Positions 8,079-17,381 of a stretch of DNA of 64,000 nucleotides are shown here, one piece after another. Under the pieces are notes generated by a model that was not told the DNA's origin, made no database searches, and was given only the letters and a program-made list of their open reading frames with translations. Within the stretch, counting starts at the first letter, position 1, and each line of letters starts with the position of its first letter. The stretch comes from an uncultured Megasphaera sp. (lineage in GTDB: Bacteria; Bacillota; Negativicutes; Veillonellales; Megasphaeraceae): contig CAKPYN010000003.1 in the NCBI GenBank assembly GCA_934202965.1, forward strand, positions 1 to 64,000, written 5' to 3'. Both the position numbers and the translations under genes were made by a program.

Positions 8079-8639
8079 TTACAATCCCGGCAAATACTTG
8101 CGTGCTTTGGCAAAAATAGCAATCGTTTTGGCATCTGTAATTTCATTCGTATCAATGAGATGTTCTACTTCTTGCGGTGTATATCGTTCGATATTCAAGT
8201 ATTCGTCATCATCCAAATGCTGGCTGCCTTTTTTTAGCCCTCGCGCTAAATATAAATAAATCCGTTCACTGCAAAATCCCGGTGACGTGTACGTATATCC
8301 TAATGGAATGATTTCATCAGCCGTAACGGCTGCTTCTTCTTCTAATTCTCGAGCAGCACAAATGTCCGGTGATTCGCCATCATGTTCAATTTTTCCTGCC
8401 GGTACTTCCAGCATGGGCTGCGCAGCAGCATAGCGGTATTGGCGTACCATAATAATTTTGCCATCATCGGTAAGCGGTAAAATCGCACACGCACCAAAAT
8501 GCCATACAGCTTCCCGTGTCGCTGTTTTGTGTTCGCCGCTGGCAGCATCGTCAATACGAACGGTATCGACGGTAACGTGTAATACCTTTCCCTGCATAAT
8601 TTCTTTTCTGGCAATCATCGTTTCTTTACTGATACTCAT
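8079..8639 (-). CDS. nudF: Nudix hydrolase, ADP-ribose pyrophosphatase type
   Basis: The 186-aa protein has a Nudix box at residues 82-104 with the G..., RELEEE core; the usual ETG after it reads EAA. The N-terminal strand pair and the LPLTDDGKIIMVRQYRY stretch are typical of NudF/ADP-ribose pyrophosphatases, which split ADP-ribose into AMP and ribose-5-phosphate. The GYTYTSPGFCSERIYLYLA segment, with Ser-Pro-Gly-Phe, is a hallmark of that subfamily. It is the first gene of a run with deoB and deoA, so ribose-5-phosphate production ties the three together. Substrate is inferred from subfamily motifs. Confidence 0.88.
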   Translation of the reverse strand: MSISKETMIARKEIMQGKVLHVTVDTVRIDDAASGEHKTATREAVWHFGACAILPLTDDGKIIMVRQYRYAAAQPMLEVPAGKIEHDGESPDICAARELEEEAAVTADEIIPLGYTYTSPGFCSERIYLYLARGLKKGSQHLDDDEYLNIERYTPQEVEHLIDTNEITDAKTIAIFAKARKYLPGL

Positions 8640-8661
8640 TCAAAATCCCTCCTGGAATAAG

Positions 8662-8696
8662 AAAAAGGCGCTACAACATAGTGTAGACGCCCTTTT
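8662..8696 (-). terminator. Terminator after dut
   Basis: A near-perfect stem (GGCGCTACAACA at 8667-8678 against the segment ending at 8692) is followed on the minus strand by a T-rich stretch. It ends just after the dut stop, separating pnp-dut from nudF-deoB-deoA. Confidence 0.75.
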
Positions 8697-8698
8697 CT

Positions 8699-9148
8699 CT
8701 ATTTTGTTCCTGTACTGCCAATGCCGCCAGTACGGACACCTTCTGAAGTATCATCCGTAACAGTCAAGTATTTCATGAAAATTCCCTGACCGATACGTTC
8801 ACCTTTTTCAATTGTATAGGGCGCATCATTTGTATTATAATATGCAATCATGATATGGCCTTCATTATCCGGATTATTGTAATAGTCACTATCGACAATA
8901 CCCGTGCTGTTAGCCAGCATCAGCCCTTTTTTAAACGCAAGGCTGGAGCGGATGAAAATAGATAAATATTCATCCGATTCCATATACGCTTTCACGCCTG
9001 TCGGTACAACGGTTACGGTATGAGGCTGCAGCGTTACTGTTTCAGCTGCTGCCAAATCATATCCGGCACTGCCGCTTGTTTTACGGACAGGCAGTGTAAT
9101 TTGTTTATGTTGATAAGCCGTTACGACTTCAAATCCTCTTCCCGTCAT
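8699..9148 (-). CDS. dut: dUTP diphosphatase
   Basis: A 149-aa trimeric-type dUTPase that converts dUTP to dUMP and pyrophosphate, preventing uracil incorporation and supplying thymidylate synthesis. All five family motifs can be read: AGYDLAAA (1), RSSLAFKKG (2), NSTGIVDSDYYNN with the catalytic Asp (3), GERIGQGIF (4), and the C-terminal RTGGIGSTG (5) that closes over the active site. The insertion between motifs 3 and 4 is short, as in Gram-positive relatives. It starts 8 nt after the pnp stop and is followed by a terminator, so it is the distal gene of a pnp-dut unit. Confidence 0.95.
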   Translation of the reverse strand: MTGRGFEVVTAYQHKQITLPVRKTSGSAGYDLAAAETVTLQPHTVTVVPTGVKAYMESDEYLSIFIRSSLAFKKGLMLANSTGIVDSDYYNNPDNEGHIMIAYYNTNDAPYTIEKGERIGQGIFMKYLTVTDDTSEGVRTGGIGSTGTK

Positions 9149-9156
9149 AGGTACTC

Positions 9157-11304
9157 CTATTTTTTCTGACCGTCATGTCCGTGTCCATTGCGAGAGCCGC
9201 GGTTGCGATGAGCAGGCGCATCACTACCGCCAAGCAATGCTTTGCGGGACAAGTTGACACGGCCTTGGCTGTCAATTTCAACGCATTTGACCATGATTTC
9301 ATCGCCAACACTAACGACGTCTTCTACTTTTTCAACCCGTTCTTTTGCAAGCTGAGAAATATGTACCAAACCTTCTTTACCCGGCAATACTTCGACAAAA
9401 GCACCAAAATTCATAATACGGGTAACTTTACCAACATACGTTTTACCTACTTCAACATCTTCTGTCAGGCGTTCAATCCACTGTTTGGCTTTATCGCCGC
9501 CTTCACCATCAGCTGCGGCAATATATACAAGTCCGGAATCATCAATGTCAATTTTGGCGCCCGTTTCTTCTGTAATCTGTTTAATCATTTTACCGCCCGG
9601 CCCAATGACATCGCGGATTTTATCCGGGTTGATATGCATGGAAATAATGCGCGGCGCATACGGAGACAACTCTTTGCGCGGTTCACTGATGACCTCCATC
9701 ATTTTACCCATAATATGCATACGGCCTTCATGCGCTTGTTTTAATGCCTGTGACAAAATTTCACGGCTAAGACCTTTGATTTTGATATCCATCTGAATAG
9801 CTGTTACGCCTTTTGTCGTACCGGCTACTTTAAAGTCCATATCGCCAAGGGCATCTTCCATCCCTTGAATATCTGTCAGAATGGTAAAGTCATCGCCTTT
9901 TGTAACCAAGCCCATAGCTACGCCGGCAACCGGTGCCTGAATCGGCACTCCGGCATCCATCAATGCCAACGTGCTGCCGCAGACACTGCCCATAGAGCTG
10001 GAACCGTTCGATTCGAGGACTTCAGATACGACGCGGATAGCATATGGAAATTCTTCTTCACTCGGCATAACCTGAGTCAATGCCCGTTCTGCCAATTTAC
10101 CGTGGCCGATTTCACGACGGCCCGGACCGCGGGACGATTTGGTTTCGCCAACGCAGAAGGATGGGAAATTGTAATGATGCATGTAGCGGCGGTCTGTTTC
10201 GATACCTACGCCGTCAATATGCTGTGCTTCCGAAAGCGGTGCCAAAGTAGCAAAGCTCAAAATCTGCGTCTGGCCGCGCGTAAAGAGGCCGGTGCCGTGT
10301 GTACGGGCAAACAAGCCAACTTCGCAGCTGACAGGACGGACTTCGTTGACTTTACGGCCGTCCGGACGGATTTTATCGACAGCAATCATATGACGAACGA
10401 TTTCTTTAATCATTTTCTGCGTGATTTCAGCAATCGTATCCTGGTCATCCGGATAAATGTCGGCAAAATGTTCATAAATGTCTGCTTCGACAGCATTCAT
10501 TTTTTCTTCACGTTCTACTTTATCTGCTGTAAAAATAGCCGTCTTCATGGCTTCTTCACCGTATGCATGAACAGCTTCTACGATATCTGCCGGCGGTTCT
10601 TTTTCAACAAATTCCTGTTTGGGCACGCTAATTTTGTCGAGAAAACTGAGTTGAAATTCGACAACTTTTTTAATTTCTTCATGGGCAAACATAATCGCAT
10701 CCAGTACGTCTGCTTCCGGTACCTGTTTGGCACCGCCTTCTACCATCAGGATCGCATCCTTTGTACCAGCTACGACAATATCCATATCGCTCTGTTCGCT
10801 CTGCGCTACAGTCGGGTTAATAATAAACTGACCGTCTACACGACCAACGCGAACACCGGCAATCGGTCCGGCAAAGGGAATATGAGACATGCACAACGAT
10901 ACAGATGCACCAATCATAGCGGCAATTTCCGGTGCGTTGTCATGATCTACGCAAAAATCATAGGCAACAACGTGTACGTCATGGCGATACGTTTTCGGGA
11001 ATAACGGACGAATCGGACGGTCAATCAATCGAGCAAACAAGGTTGCTGATTCAGGCGGTTTGCCTTCCCGTTTAATAAAGCCGCCCGGGATTTTCCCGAC
11101 GGAATACATTTTTTCTTCATAATCCACAGTTAATGGGAAGAAATCTGCATCTTCCCGTGCTTCTTTCGAGCCTGTAGCCGTTACAAATACAGCCGTGTCA
11201 CCATAACGGACGAGTGCTGCGCCGCTAGCCTGCTTTGCCAATTTGCCTACTTCAATTACGAGCGGGCGGCCGGCAAAGTCCATTTGGAATTTCTGTTCTT
11301 CCAT
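9157..11304 (-). CDS. pnp: Polyribonucleotide nucleotidyltransferase (PNPase)
   Basis: Start set at MEEQKFQMDFAGRPL because AAGGAGGT lies the right distance upstream; 12 further residues could be read in frame. The 715-aa product has two RNase PH domains flanking a helical linker, then a KH domain (VIGPGGKMIKQITEETGAKIDI, near residues 545-570) and an S1 domain (GKVTRIMNFGAFVEVLPGKEGLVHISQL). The tail is short and basic (NRGSRNGHGHDGQKK). It degrades RNA 3'-5' phosphorolytically. It follows rpsO in the classic rpsO-pnp order, but rpsO has its own strong terminator. A 379-codon frame on the opposite strand is a shadow. Confidence 0.97.
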   Translation of the reverse strand: MEEQKFQMDFAGRPLVIEVGKLAKQASGAALVRYGDTAVFVTATGSKEAREDADFFPLTVDYEEKMYSVGKIPGGFIKREGKPPESATLFARLIDRPIRPLFPKTYRHDVHVVAYDFCVDHDNAPEIAAMIGASVSLCMSHIPFAGPIAGVRVGRVDGQFIINPTVAQSEQSDMDIVVAGTKDAILMVEGGAKQVPEADVLDAIMFAHEEIKKVVEFQLSFLDKISVPKQEFVEKEPPADIVEAVHAYGEEAMKTAIFTADKVEREEKMNAVEADIYEHFADIYPDDQDTIAEITQKMIKEIVRHMIAVDKIRPDGRKVNEVRPVSCEVGLFARTHGTGLFTRGQTQILSFATLAPLSEAQHIDGVGIETDRRYMHHYNFPSFCVGETKSSRGPGRREIGHGKLAERALTQVMPSEEEFPYAIRVVSEVLESNGSSSMGSVCGSTLALMDAGVPIQAPVAGVAMGLVTKGDDFTILTDIQGMEDALGDMDFKVAGTTKGVTAIQMDIKIKGLSREILSQALKQAHEGRMHIMGKMMEVISEPRKELSPYAPRIISMHINPDKIRDVIGPGGKMIKQITEETGAKIDIDDSGLVYIAAADGEGGDKAKQWIERLTEDVEVGKTYVGKVTRIMNFGAFVEVLPGKEGLVHISQLAKERVEKVEDVVSVGDEIMVKCVEIDSQGRVNLSRKALLGGSDAPAHRNRGSRNGHGHDGQKK

Positions 11305-11398
11305 TCCACTACCTCCTTGTATCTCACAGGTGATAGGCACTAGTGTATAGACGTCTTACATCCATCTGCACACTACAACCTACCACCCTGTGTTTCCT

Positions 11399-11430
11399 AA
11401 AAAAGAGGCTGATGCTCCCACATCAGCCTC
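11399..11430 (-). terminator. Terminator after rpsO
   Basis: A perfect 10-bp stem (11405-11414 with 11421-11430) is followed on the minus strand by six Ts (11404-11399). It lies 11 nt after the rpsO stop and separates it from pnp. Confidence 0.9.
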
Positions 11431-11440
11431 ACAGCATACA

Positions 11441-11707
11441 TTATTTACGCAAGTTCAATTTTTCGAGAATAGCGCGATAGCGTTCCAAGTTGTGTTTCTG
11501 TAAATATGCCAACAAGTTACGACGCTGGCCAACCAATTTCAACAAACCACGGCGAGATGCATGGTCTTTTTTGTGGCTGCGGAGATGGTCTGTCAAGTAA
11601 AGAATACGGCTCGTGAGGAGCGCAATCTGTACTTCCGGAGATCCTGTGTCGTTTTCGTTAGCGCCAAATTTGGCAACAATGTTTTTCTTTTCTTCTACTG
11701 ATAACAT
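11441..11707 (-). CDS. rpsO: 30S ribosomal protein S15
   Basis: At 88 aa this is full length for bacterial S15. The conserved core can be read: GSPEVQIALLTSRILYLTDHL, then HKKDHASRRGLLKLVGQRRNLLAYL, which contains the 16S rRNA-binding helices. S15 is a primary binder of the central domain of 16S rRNA. A GGAGG ribosome site lies before the ATG. It has its own sigma-70 type promoter, a foldable leader and a terminator, and lies upstream of pnp as in most bacteria. Confidence 0.97.
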   Translation of the reverse strand: MLSVEEKKNIVAKFGANENDTGSPEVQIALLTSRILYLTDHLRSHKKDHASRRGLLKLVGQRRNLLAYLQKHNLERYRAILEKLNLRK

Positions 11708-11750
11708 GTTTTATTCCTCCATAATATATAATCTATTCGCAAAATGCTAA

Positions 11751-11788
11751 GTACGCGTCGGAGTTGTCGCAATACCGAGCACCCGTAC
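11751..11788 (-). promoter_or_regulatory. Folded rpsO leader, likely S15 autoregulatory element
   Basis: In the transcribed leader, the minus-strand reading forms a stem with GTACG pairing CGTAC at the ends and TCGG pairing CCGA further in, between the promoter and the ribosome site. S15 represses its own translation by binding its leader in several bacterial groups, with differing structures. Assigning this one is inference from position and fold. Confidence 0.4.
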
Positions 11789-11798
11789 GACAATACAC

Positions 11799-11827
11799 AT
11801 TATACTATATGGGGTCATCCATGTAAA
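11799..11827 (-). promoter_or_regulatory. rpsO promoter
   Basis: On the minus strand, TTTACA (11827-11822), a 17-bp spacer and a perfect TATAAT (11804-11799) form a near-consensus sigma-A promoter. The leader is about 85 nt. Confidence 0.8.
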
Positions 11828-11859
11828 GCCTAATTTATATAAAACCAAAAAAGGAGTAG

Positions 11860-13065
11860 TTATTCTTTTTCTTCGCCCGTTTCATATTGTTCATATAAAA
11901 CTTTAAATGCTTTCAACGAGCGGGCAATCATTGCACCATCAACACAATAAGAAATACGGCAGTATCCTGGACAACCAAATTCATCACCCGGCACGATAAG
12001 TATATTCAGCGCCTTTGCCTTTTCCATAAAGTCATAGGCATCGCCATTGGGAGCTTTTACAAATAAATAAAAGGCACCAGATGGATATACACATTCAAAC
12101 CCGACACGAGTTAATCCCTCATAAATCAGTTTGCGATTTGCATCATAGACGCCCATGTCCGCTGTCTGCCCCTGGCAGGCCATCACAATTCGCTGAAAAA
12201 CGTTCGGTGCGCAGACAAATCCCAGGGCCCGGCCGGCACCGCAAACGGCCGTAAACAAATCTCGGCTTTGGCTAACCGCATCCGGTATGAGAATATAACC
12301 AACACGTTCTCCCGGCAAGGATAGGGATTTACTATAGGAATAACAAACAATCGTATTATCGTAAAATTTCGGCATATATAAGATCGGCAATTCATCAAAG
12401 ATAACTTCCCGATACGGTTCATCGGAAATCAAAAAGATAGGATGACCAAATTCTTGTTCCTTGCGACGCAGCAATTCTCCTACAGCCTGCATCGTATCTG
12501 CACTGTATACAATCCCCGATGGATTATTCGGCGAATTGATAATAACTGCTTTCGTATGCGATGTAATCGCCTGTTCCAAACCGTCCAGCGACAATTGGAA
12601 TGTTTTGGTATCCGCCGGTACAACAACTAATTTACCGCCAGCACTTTCGGCAAAAACACGGTATTCCGGAAAAAATGGTGCATTGACAATAATTTCATCC
12701 TCTTCCTGTGCCACCAACGCCTTCATAATAATCGCCAACGATGCTGATGCGCCACAGGTAATATAAAAATTATCTGCCCGCACGTTGGCATCAAAGGTTT
12801 GATTCATATAAGCTGCCAAGCTTTGTCGTACCATCGGATCGCCTGGTGCCGGTGTATAGCCGTGCATGGCTGCCGGGCTTTCTTCCCGCGCCAACCGTGC
12901 CATTTCCTGTTGTACACAAGCCGGAGCAGGAATACTTGGATTGCCAATGCTAAAGTCATAGACATTTTCTTTACCTATTTTAACTGCCTGTTCCTGTCCA
13001 TAATCATATAAGGAACGAATTGCTGAACGATTGGCTCCTAACGCATACATTGCCGTATTATACAT
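11860..13065 (-). CDS. PLP-dependent class I/II aminotransferase
   Basis: Start set at MYNTAMYALG, directly downstream of a GGGGGG ribosome site; 26 more residues are readable but unlikely. The 401-aa fold type I aminotransferase shows NSPNNPSG near residue 175, SDEPYREV, and the PLP-lysine segment YSYSKSLSLPGERVGY near 240, followed by the C-terminal substrate Arg region (YCRISYC). Family members act on aspartate, alanine or aromatic amino acids; the substrate cannot be told from sequence reading. It stands alone between the rpsO promoter region and the amidase operon. Confidence 0.85.
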   Translation of the reverse strand: MYNTAMYALGANRSAIRSLYDYGQEQAVKIGKENVYDFSIGNPSIPAPACVQQEMARLAREESPAAMHGYTPAPGDPMVRQSLAAYMNQTFDANVRADNFYITCGASASLAIIMKALVAQEEDEIIVNAPFFPEYRVFAESAGGKLVVVPADTKTFQLSLDGLEQAITSHTKAVIINSPNNPSGIVYSADTMQAVGELLRRKEQEFGHPIFLISDEPYREVIFDELPILYMPKFYDNTIVCYSYSKSLSLPGERVGYILIPDAVSQSRDLFTAVCGAGRALGFVCAPNVFQRIVMACQGQTADMGVYDANRKLIYEGLTRVGFECVYPSGAFYLFVKAPNGDAYDFMEKAKALNILIVPGDEFGCPGYCRISYCVDGAMIARSLKAFKVLYEQYETGEEKE

Positions 13066-13206
13066 AAAAATCCCCCCGATTTTTGTATCAAATCCCAACA
13101 GAACACGTTCCCCTACTAAAACAAAAAAAGCCTTGCACCACACTAGAGTATGGGCAACGCTTCATTGCTGATTGTATTCTGTTTTCATCTATAGCATATC
13201 AAAAAA

Positions 13207-13245
13207 CGGCTGACCTTGTCAATTCAGTCAGCCATTTTTTAGTAA
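13207..13245. terminator. Terminator between the amidase and the aminotransferase
   Basis: GGCTGAC and GTCAGCC pair across an 11-12 base loop, with T runs on both strands. On the minus strand it lies 20-60 nt after the amidase stop codon, so it ends that transcript. Confidence 0.75.
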
Positions 13246-13263
13246 AAAATGATACGTAATTCT

Positions 13264-14442
13264 TTATTTCCCGCTATGGTCAAAATAATCTGCCAAGCCT
13301 TTGACTATGCTTTCTGCAAAGTTTTGCTGCTGTGCTTCTGTATTTAATGCATTTTCTTCATCAGGATTAGAAATAAAGCCTAATTCCAACAATGTTGCCG
13401 GCATATTAGTATGCAGCAGTACATAGAAATTGGCTGTCCGCACGCCGCGATCCGGGAAGGATGTAGCATTCATATTTTGATCGTGCAAATATTTTGCTAA
13501 GCTATAATCATACGGAGTTTTGCTATTATAGTACGCCGTCACGCCCTTAGCATCTGCTGTTGAATAGGAATCAATGTGAATGCAGACAAATACATCGGCA
13601 TTTGCTGCATTGGCAATATTGCAGCGTGCCTGTAATTCTTCAGCTGCGCCGTCATACGGTGCATATACATCCACGTCGGTTGTTCTTGTCATGATAACGC
13701 TGGCACCAGCATTGCTTAACAGCGAAGCTACTTTTTTGGAAATAGCCAAGGTAATATCTTTTTCCTGGGAATAGGCACCAATCGCACCGGTATCACTGCC
13801 ACCATGGCCCGGATCTATCGCAATAATCTTCCCTTTCAAGCCTTTCGTCAAGCTGTAGGACTGACTACCGCTGTACGAAGGCACACTGACAGACGGTACG
13901 GTTACTTTCTTATTATTCATAGACGTACCGGTTGTTTTTTTCTGTGCCGACGTATTAATGCCGATTTTGCCATCATTCCAATGGCTCCATTGTTTTACCT
14001 TACCGGATTTATCGTTAATGTCGATAACAACACGCGCACCTTGTTTATTTTTATCTGTCGCACCGGGCAAAGTAAATACTTTTACATCCTGTTTCGTTAC
14101 GGCTTTTGGTACTTTAAACACGACATCCGTGCCGCTTCCCCGTTCGGACAAGGATATTTTGGATACGACGTTGGTATTGGCTTTATACGATTTTTTTACG
14201 TTTTTGCCGATTTTAGTGTTAGGCAAAGTGACATAGACGAACTCGCCGTCTTTATCAATGTATAATCGCGGTGTTACCCGTTTTCCCGTTTCAACAACAG
14301 TCCGAACAAACGGCGTATTGGCATCGTTTCGCGTTGCTGTCCGCACACTCGTAATTTCCGTTTTAGATGCTGCCTGCGACATAAACAGCGGGCAGAGACA
14401 ACATATCATCAGGAACGGAAGTATAAAAAATTTTCTGAGCAC
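13264..14442 (-). CDS. N-acetylmuramoyl-L-alanine amidase, AMIN plus Amidase_3
   Basis: I start it at the GTG coding VLRKFFILPFLMICC, because AAGGAGAAG lies 6 nt upstream and a signal peptide (charged start, hydrophobic core, cut near SQAAS) then begins the protein. Residues about 25-130 resemble an AMIN envelope-targeting domain. A Lys/Ser/Thr linker follows, then the zinc amidase domain: IAIDPGHGGSDTGAIG (first His), EKDITL (Glu ligand), CIHIDSY (second His) and LLELGFISN (catalytic Glu). It cleaves the amide between MurNAc and the stem peptide outside the cytoplasmic membrane. It may be the last gene of the acpS-nnr-MBL-DUF3006 run, after a 94-nt gap. Confidence 0.9.
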   Translation of the reverse strand: MLRKFFILPFLMICCLCPLFMSQAASKTEITSVRTATRNDANTPFVRTVVETGKRVTPRLYIDKDGEFVYVTLPNTKIGKNVKKSYKANTNVVSKISLSERGSGTDVVFKVPKAVTKQDVKVFTLPGATDKNKQGARVVIDINDKSGKVKQWSHWNDGKIGINTSAQKKTTGTSMNNKKVTVPSVSVPSYSGSQSYSLTKGLKGKIIAIDPGHGGSDTGAIGAYSQEKDITLAISKKVASLLSNAGASVIMTRTTDVDVYAPYDGAAEELQARCNIANAANADVFVCIHIDSYSTADAKGVTAYYNSKTPYDYSLAKYLHDQNMNATSFPDRGVRTANFYVLLHTNMPATLLELGFISNPDEENALNTEAQQQNFAESIVKGLADYFDHSGK

Positions 14443-14536
14443 AATTATCTTCTCCTTTTCTGTAGCATGCCATTTATTATAGCACATGTCACGACGATAT
14501 AAAAATGGTTTTATCCATTTCACTCCCGCTGCACGA

Positions 14537-14761
14537 CTATTGCTTTTTGGCTAATTCGTCCCGTAAGGCAGCAATTTCCTGACGCAGGCGTTCTTCTTCT
14601 TGGAGATTCCGTTGTATCGTAATCGTAAAGGCCATCCCTTCATCTGTCCCCTTAGGCAGTATATCTACTGGAAACTGCAATTCATGCTCATCATCATTTA
14701 AAATAAGATATGCCGTATGTTCTGTAATGCGATCAATGCTGCCGATTAATGTTGTTTTCAT
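14537..14761 (-). CDS. DUF3006 domain protein
   Basis: A 74-aa protein of the DUF3006 family: a small beta barrel (residues 3-50, with GSIDRITEHTAYLILNDDE and FPVDILPKG) followed by a charged helix containing EEERLRQEIAALRDELAKK. DUF3006 proteins are very often encoded beside ComEC-type MBL-fold proteins. Here the gene starts at the base next to the stop of such a protein (14762), so translation is probably coupled. Function is unknown; a partner or modulator of the secreted MBL protein is a reasonable guess. Confidence 0.85.
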   Translation of the reverse strand: MKTTLIGSIDRITEHTAYLILNDDEHELQFPVDILPKGTDEGMAFTITIQRNLQEEERLRQEIAALRDELAKKQ

Positions 14762-15709
14762 TTAGTGCTCCTTTTTCATTTCATACGAAGAGCCGTCGCT
14801 GACAATCGAAATCATCCCATCCGTATCGGTTCGATATACATTGACATGATATTTTTTCAGTGTATCCAAGGTTGGTTTATGCGGGAACTTATACTGGTTA
14901 TTAACGCCACAGGAAATCGTTGCATCAGATGGTTTCACTGCTGCCACAAAAGCCGGGGACGATGACGTCTTACTGCCATGATGGCCTACTTTTAAGATAT
15001 TAGCCTGCAGTTGATCCCCTTTATAATTTTTGAGCAGCTGTTCTTCCACTTCTTTTTGGGCATCACCTGTAAACATCATAGAAAATGTACCGTACGTCAT
15101 TTTGCAGACAATCGAATTATCGTTTGTCAGGCCGCTTTCGGACACACCCTGCGTGTTATCTTTAGTAAACGGTTTGCCCGGCGAGAGAACCGCAAATTTT
15201 ACGTTATCGCCCAACGTAATGGTATCGCCCTTTTTTAATGATTTATAGGCGATATTCTTAGTTTTAATATTTTTTAAGTAATTCTTATACATTGCCGTAT
15301 TGGCAGCTTGTCCATTATCATAAATCTGCTTAATAGGAAAGGCTTTAAATAAGGCTGCCATGCCGCCCAAATGATCGCCATGCGGATGCGTAATCAATAC
15401 GACGTCCAGCGTCTTGACATGTTTATCTTTAAGCTGCTTGACTAAGGCGTCTCGGCTGTCTACATCGCCTGTATCAATCAGCATATTTTTTCCCTTGTAT
15501 TGAATCAACGTAGCATCAGCCTGCCCGACATTGAGCACAGATACATGAAGGGCATTGGCATCATCTTTTACCGCTGCGGCAGCAGCTCGCTGTGTATTGC
15601 CGCTGCTGTTTCCCTGGGTCGCATTGCTGCCACAGCCTCCCAACAACAGCATGAGGGACAGGCAGATAGCCGTTAAGCAGTAAAATGCTTTCGTTCCTAT
15701 GTATTTCAT
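14762..15709 (-). CDS. ComEC/Rec2-like metallo-beta-lactamase fold lipoprotein
   Basis: The 315-aa protein begins with a lipoprotein signal peptide; the lipobox LLGGC puts the lipidated Cys at residue 26. An Ala-rich linker follows, then an MBL domain like the C-terminal part of ComEC, with the metal site THPHGDHLGG (H108, H110, D112, H113), further ligands at MFTGDAQKE and the VGHHGSKTSSSP motif. ComEC-type MBL domains are thought to be nucleases or phosphodiesterases acting outside the membrane. There is no ComEC channel part, so this is a stand-alone surface hydrolase. A close paralogue is at 25297-26244. It is in the operon with nnr and DUF3006. Confidence 0.88.
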   Translation of the reverse strand: MKYIGTKAFYCLTAICLSLMLLLGGCGSNATQGNSSGNTQRAAAAAVKDDANALHVSVLNVGQADATLIQYKGKNMLIDTGDVDSRDALVKQLKDKHVKTLDVVLITHPHGDHLGGMAALFKAFPIKQIYDNGQAANTAMYKNYLKNIKTKNIAYKSLKKGDTITLGDNVKFAVLSPGKPFTKDNTQGVSESGLTNDNSIVCKMTYGTFSMMFTGDAQKEVEEQLLKNYKGDQLQANILKVGHHGSKTSSSPAFVAAVKPSDATISCGVNNQYKFPHKPTLDTLKKYHVNVYRTDTDGMISIVSDGSSYEMKKEH

Positions 15710-15710
15710 C

Positions 15711-17366
15711 TTAATGCGTTCCTCCTATCAGATGTTCCTGCAACAATGGCACTGCCATGTTTTCTTCCAACTCATGAATGACGTGAGGAACCGCATCAGC
15801 CACTTCCATCGGCGTAAATCCATAAGAACCATAGTCATTACGGCAACGGTCACCGGCTGCGCCATGCAAATATACTGCAGCGCAGGCGGCACTGCAAATA
15901 TCGGGATGGCTTTCTCGCACAGCTACGGCTGCAACCATACCCGTCAAAATATCTCCCATGCCGCCGCAGGCCATGCCGGCGTTACCTGTTGGATTAACAT
16001 AGGCATTCCCCGTTTTAGCAGATACAATGACCGTCGGTGCGCCTTTGAGTATCAAATTGACATGCCAGTCATGAACAAACGCTTTTGCCGCACCTATCAG
16101 ATTGGCCTGTATATCAGAAACAGCCATGCCACTAAGTCTGCTAAACTCTGCCAAATGGGGTGTCATAATAATACGCTGCCCCATCGATTGCAGCAATTCT
16201 TTTTCATCTATTAATAGATTGAGTGCATCCGCATCCAATACGACGGGACATGTTGTATGTTGAAGCATCCGTTTGATAAACGCTTTCGTTTCCGCTTGTT
16301 TCCCCATTCCCGGTCCCATAACCAAAACAGACCAAGATGCACTTTCTGCCAGTATAGAATCGGCATCTTCAGGCGTGAAATACGCATGGCTGCCAACACC
16401 GCGAACCATAATTTCCGGCTGACGGCCTATACAATACGGTGCGGTTTGCGCCGGTACACGCAAAAACACTTTTCCTGCGCCGCTTCGCACAGAACCATGG
16501 GCTGCCATCAATGCCGCGCCGGCCATATCACTGCTGCCCGTCACAATGCCTACCGTACCATGATTTCCCTTATGGCTTGCTGGACTACGCGGTATCAAAA
16601 TTTCTGCAATATCTGACTCCTGCAGCAAATAGGCAGGGTTCTCTTCTGGCTGCGTCAACAAAGGAAGCGGCATGCCAATCGCGTCCAAGACAACCGAACC
16701 GGCACATGTCCGGCCAGGATACAATACAAGTCCCCGTTTCAAGGCACCAAACGTAACCGTCATATCTGCAAATACAGGACCGTTTTCTTCTTCTCCACTG
16801 CCGCTGACTTCCCCCGTATCGGCATTAACGCCTGTTGGTATATCCACAGCTAAGACCGTCAGCGCCCCTGTTGCTGCTGTTTCATTGAGCATCGCAACAA
16901 TGGTAGTTAATGGTTCCCGTAAATTACCGTGGAAACCTGTGCCCAGCATGGCATCGACAGCGACTTGGCTGGTTTGCAGCCGCTGTTTCAAAAGCTGCCA
17001 GTCGATATCACCATTGCCACAATTCGTCACTATACAAGACTCATTGTCCTCTAATGCCAGCAGCGTCATCAAATGCTGCCGTGCTTCTTCCGAATAGGAT
17101 TGTGTATGTCCCAAAACATACACATATACTCTGGCACCTGCTGCCAAAATATGACGCGCTAAGACAAACCCATCGCCGCCGTTATTGCCTTTACCGCAAA
17201 AAATAAGAACTGTTTTATCCATCCAGCCGCCAATATAAGAGTCGGCTTGTTCCGCCACGGCATGGCCGGCATTTTCCATCAGAACTGCCGGCAAAATACC
17301 GTATTTTCCATGCATAGCCGTTCGATCCATGGATCTCATTTGTTCTGCTGTATTTAATTTCTGCAT
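15711..17366 (-). CDS. nnr: Bifunctional NAD(P)H-hydrate epimerase / ADP-dependent dehydratase
   Basis: This 551-aa protein repairs hydrated NADH and NADPH. Residues 1-220 are the YjeF_N epimerase (CGKGNNGGDGFVLARHILAAG; DAMLGTGFHGNLR). Residues 240-540 are the ribokinase-like dehydratase (PRSPASHKGNHGTVGIV; VMGPGMGK; VLDADALNLL; TPHLAEFSRL; the GMACGGMGDILTGM loop that binds ADP). The fusion is the normal bacterial arrangement. It follows acpS by 15 nt and precedes the MBL lipoprotein by 1 nt. The acpS-nnr pairing is common across Firmicutes. Confidence 0.95.
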   Translation of the reverse strand: MQKLNTAEQMRSMDRTAMHGKYGILPAVLMENAGHAVAEQADSYIGGWMDKTVLIFCGKGNNGGDGFVLARHILAAGARVYVYVLGHTQSYSEEARQHLMTLLALEDNESCIVTNCGNGDIDWQLLKQRLQTSQVAVDAMLGTGFHGNLREPLTTIVAMLNETAATGALTVLAVDIPTGVNADTGEVSGSGEEENGPVFADMTVTFGALKRGLVLYPGRTCAGSVVLDAIGMPLPLLTQPEENPAYLLQESDIAEILIPRSPASHKGNHGTVGIVTGSSDMAGAALMAAHGSVRSGAGKVFLRVPAQTAPYCIGRQPEIMVRGVGSHAYFTPEDADSILAESASWSVLVMGPGMGKQAETKAFIKRMLQHTTCPVVLDADALNLLIDEKELLQSMGQRIIMTPHLAEFSRLSGMAVSDIQANLIGAAKAFVHDWHVNLILKGAPTVIVSAKTGNAYVNPTGNAGMACGGMGDILTGMVAAVAVRESHPDICSAACAAVYLHGAAGDRCRNDYGSYGFTPMEVADAVPHVIHELEENMAVPLLQEHLIGGTH

Positions 17367-17381
17367 ATTCTCTCTCCTTTG

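Noticed and set aside
9865..11004. 379-codon + strand open frame
   Set aside because: Antisense shadow of pnp, whose domains are all intact on the minus strand.
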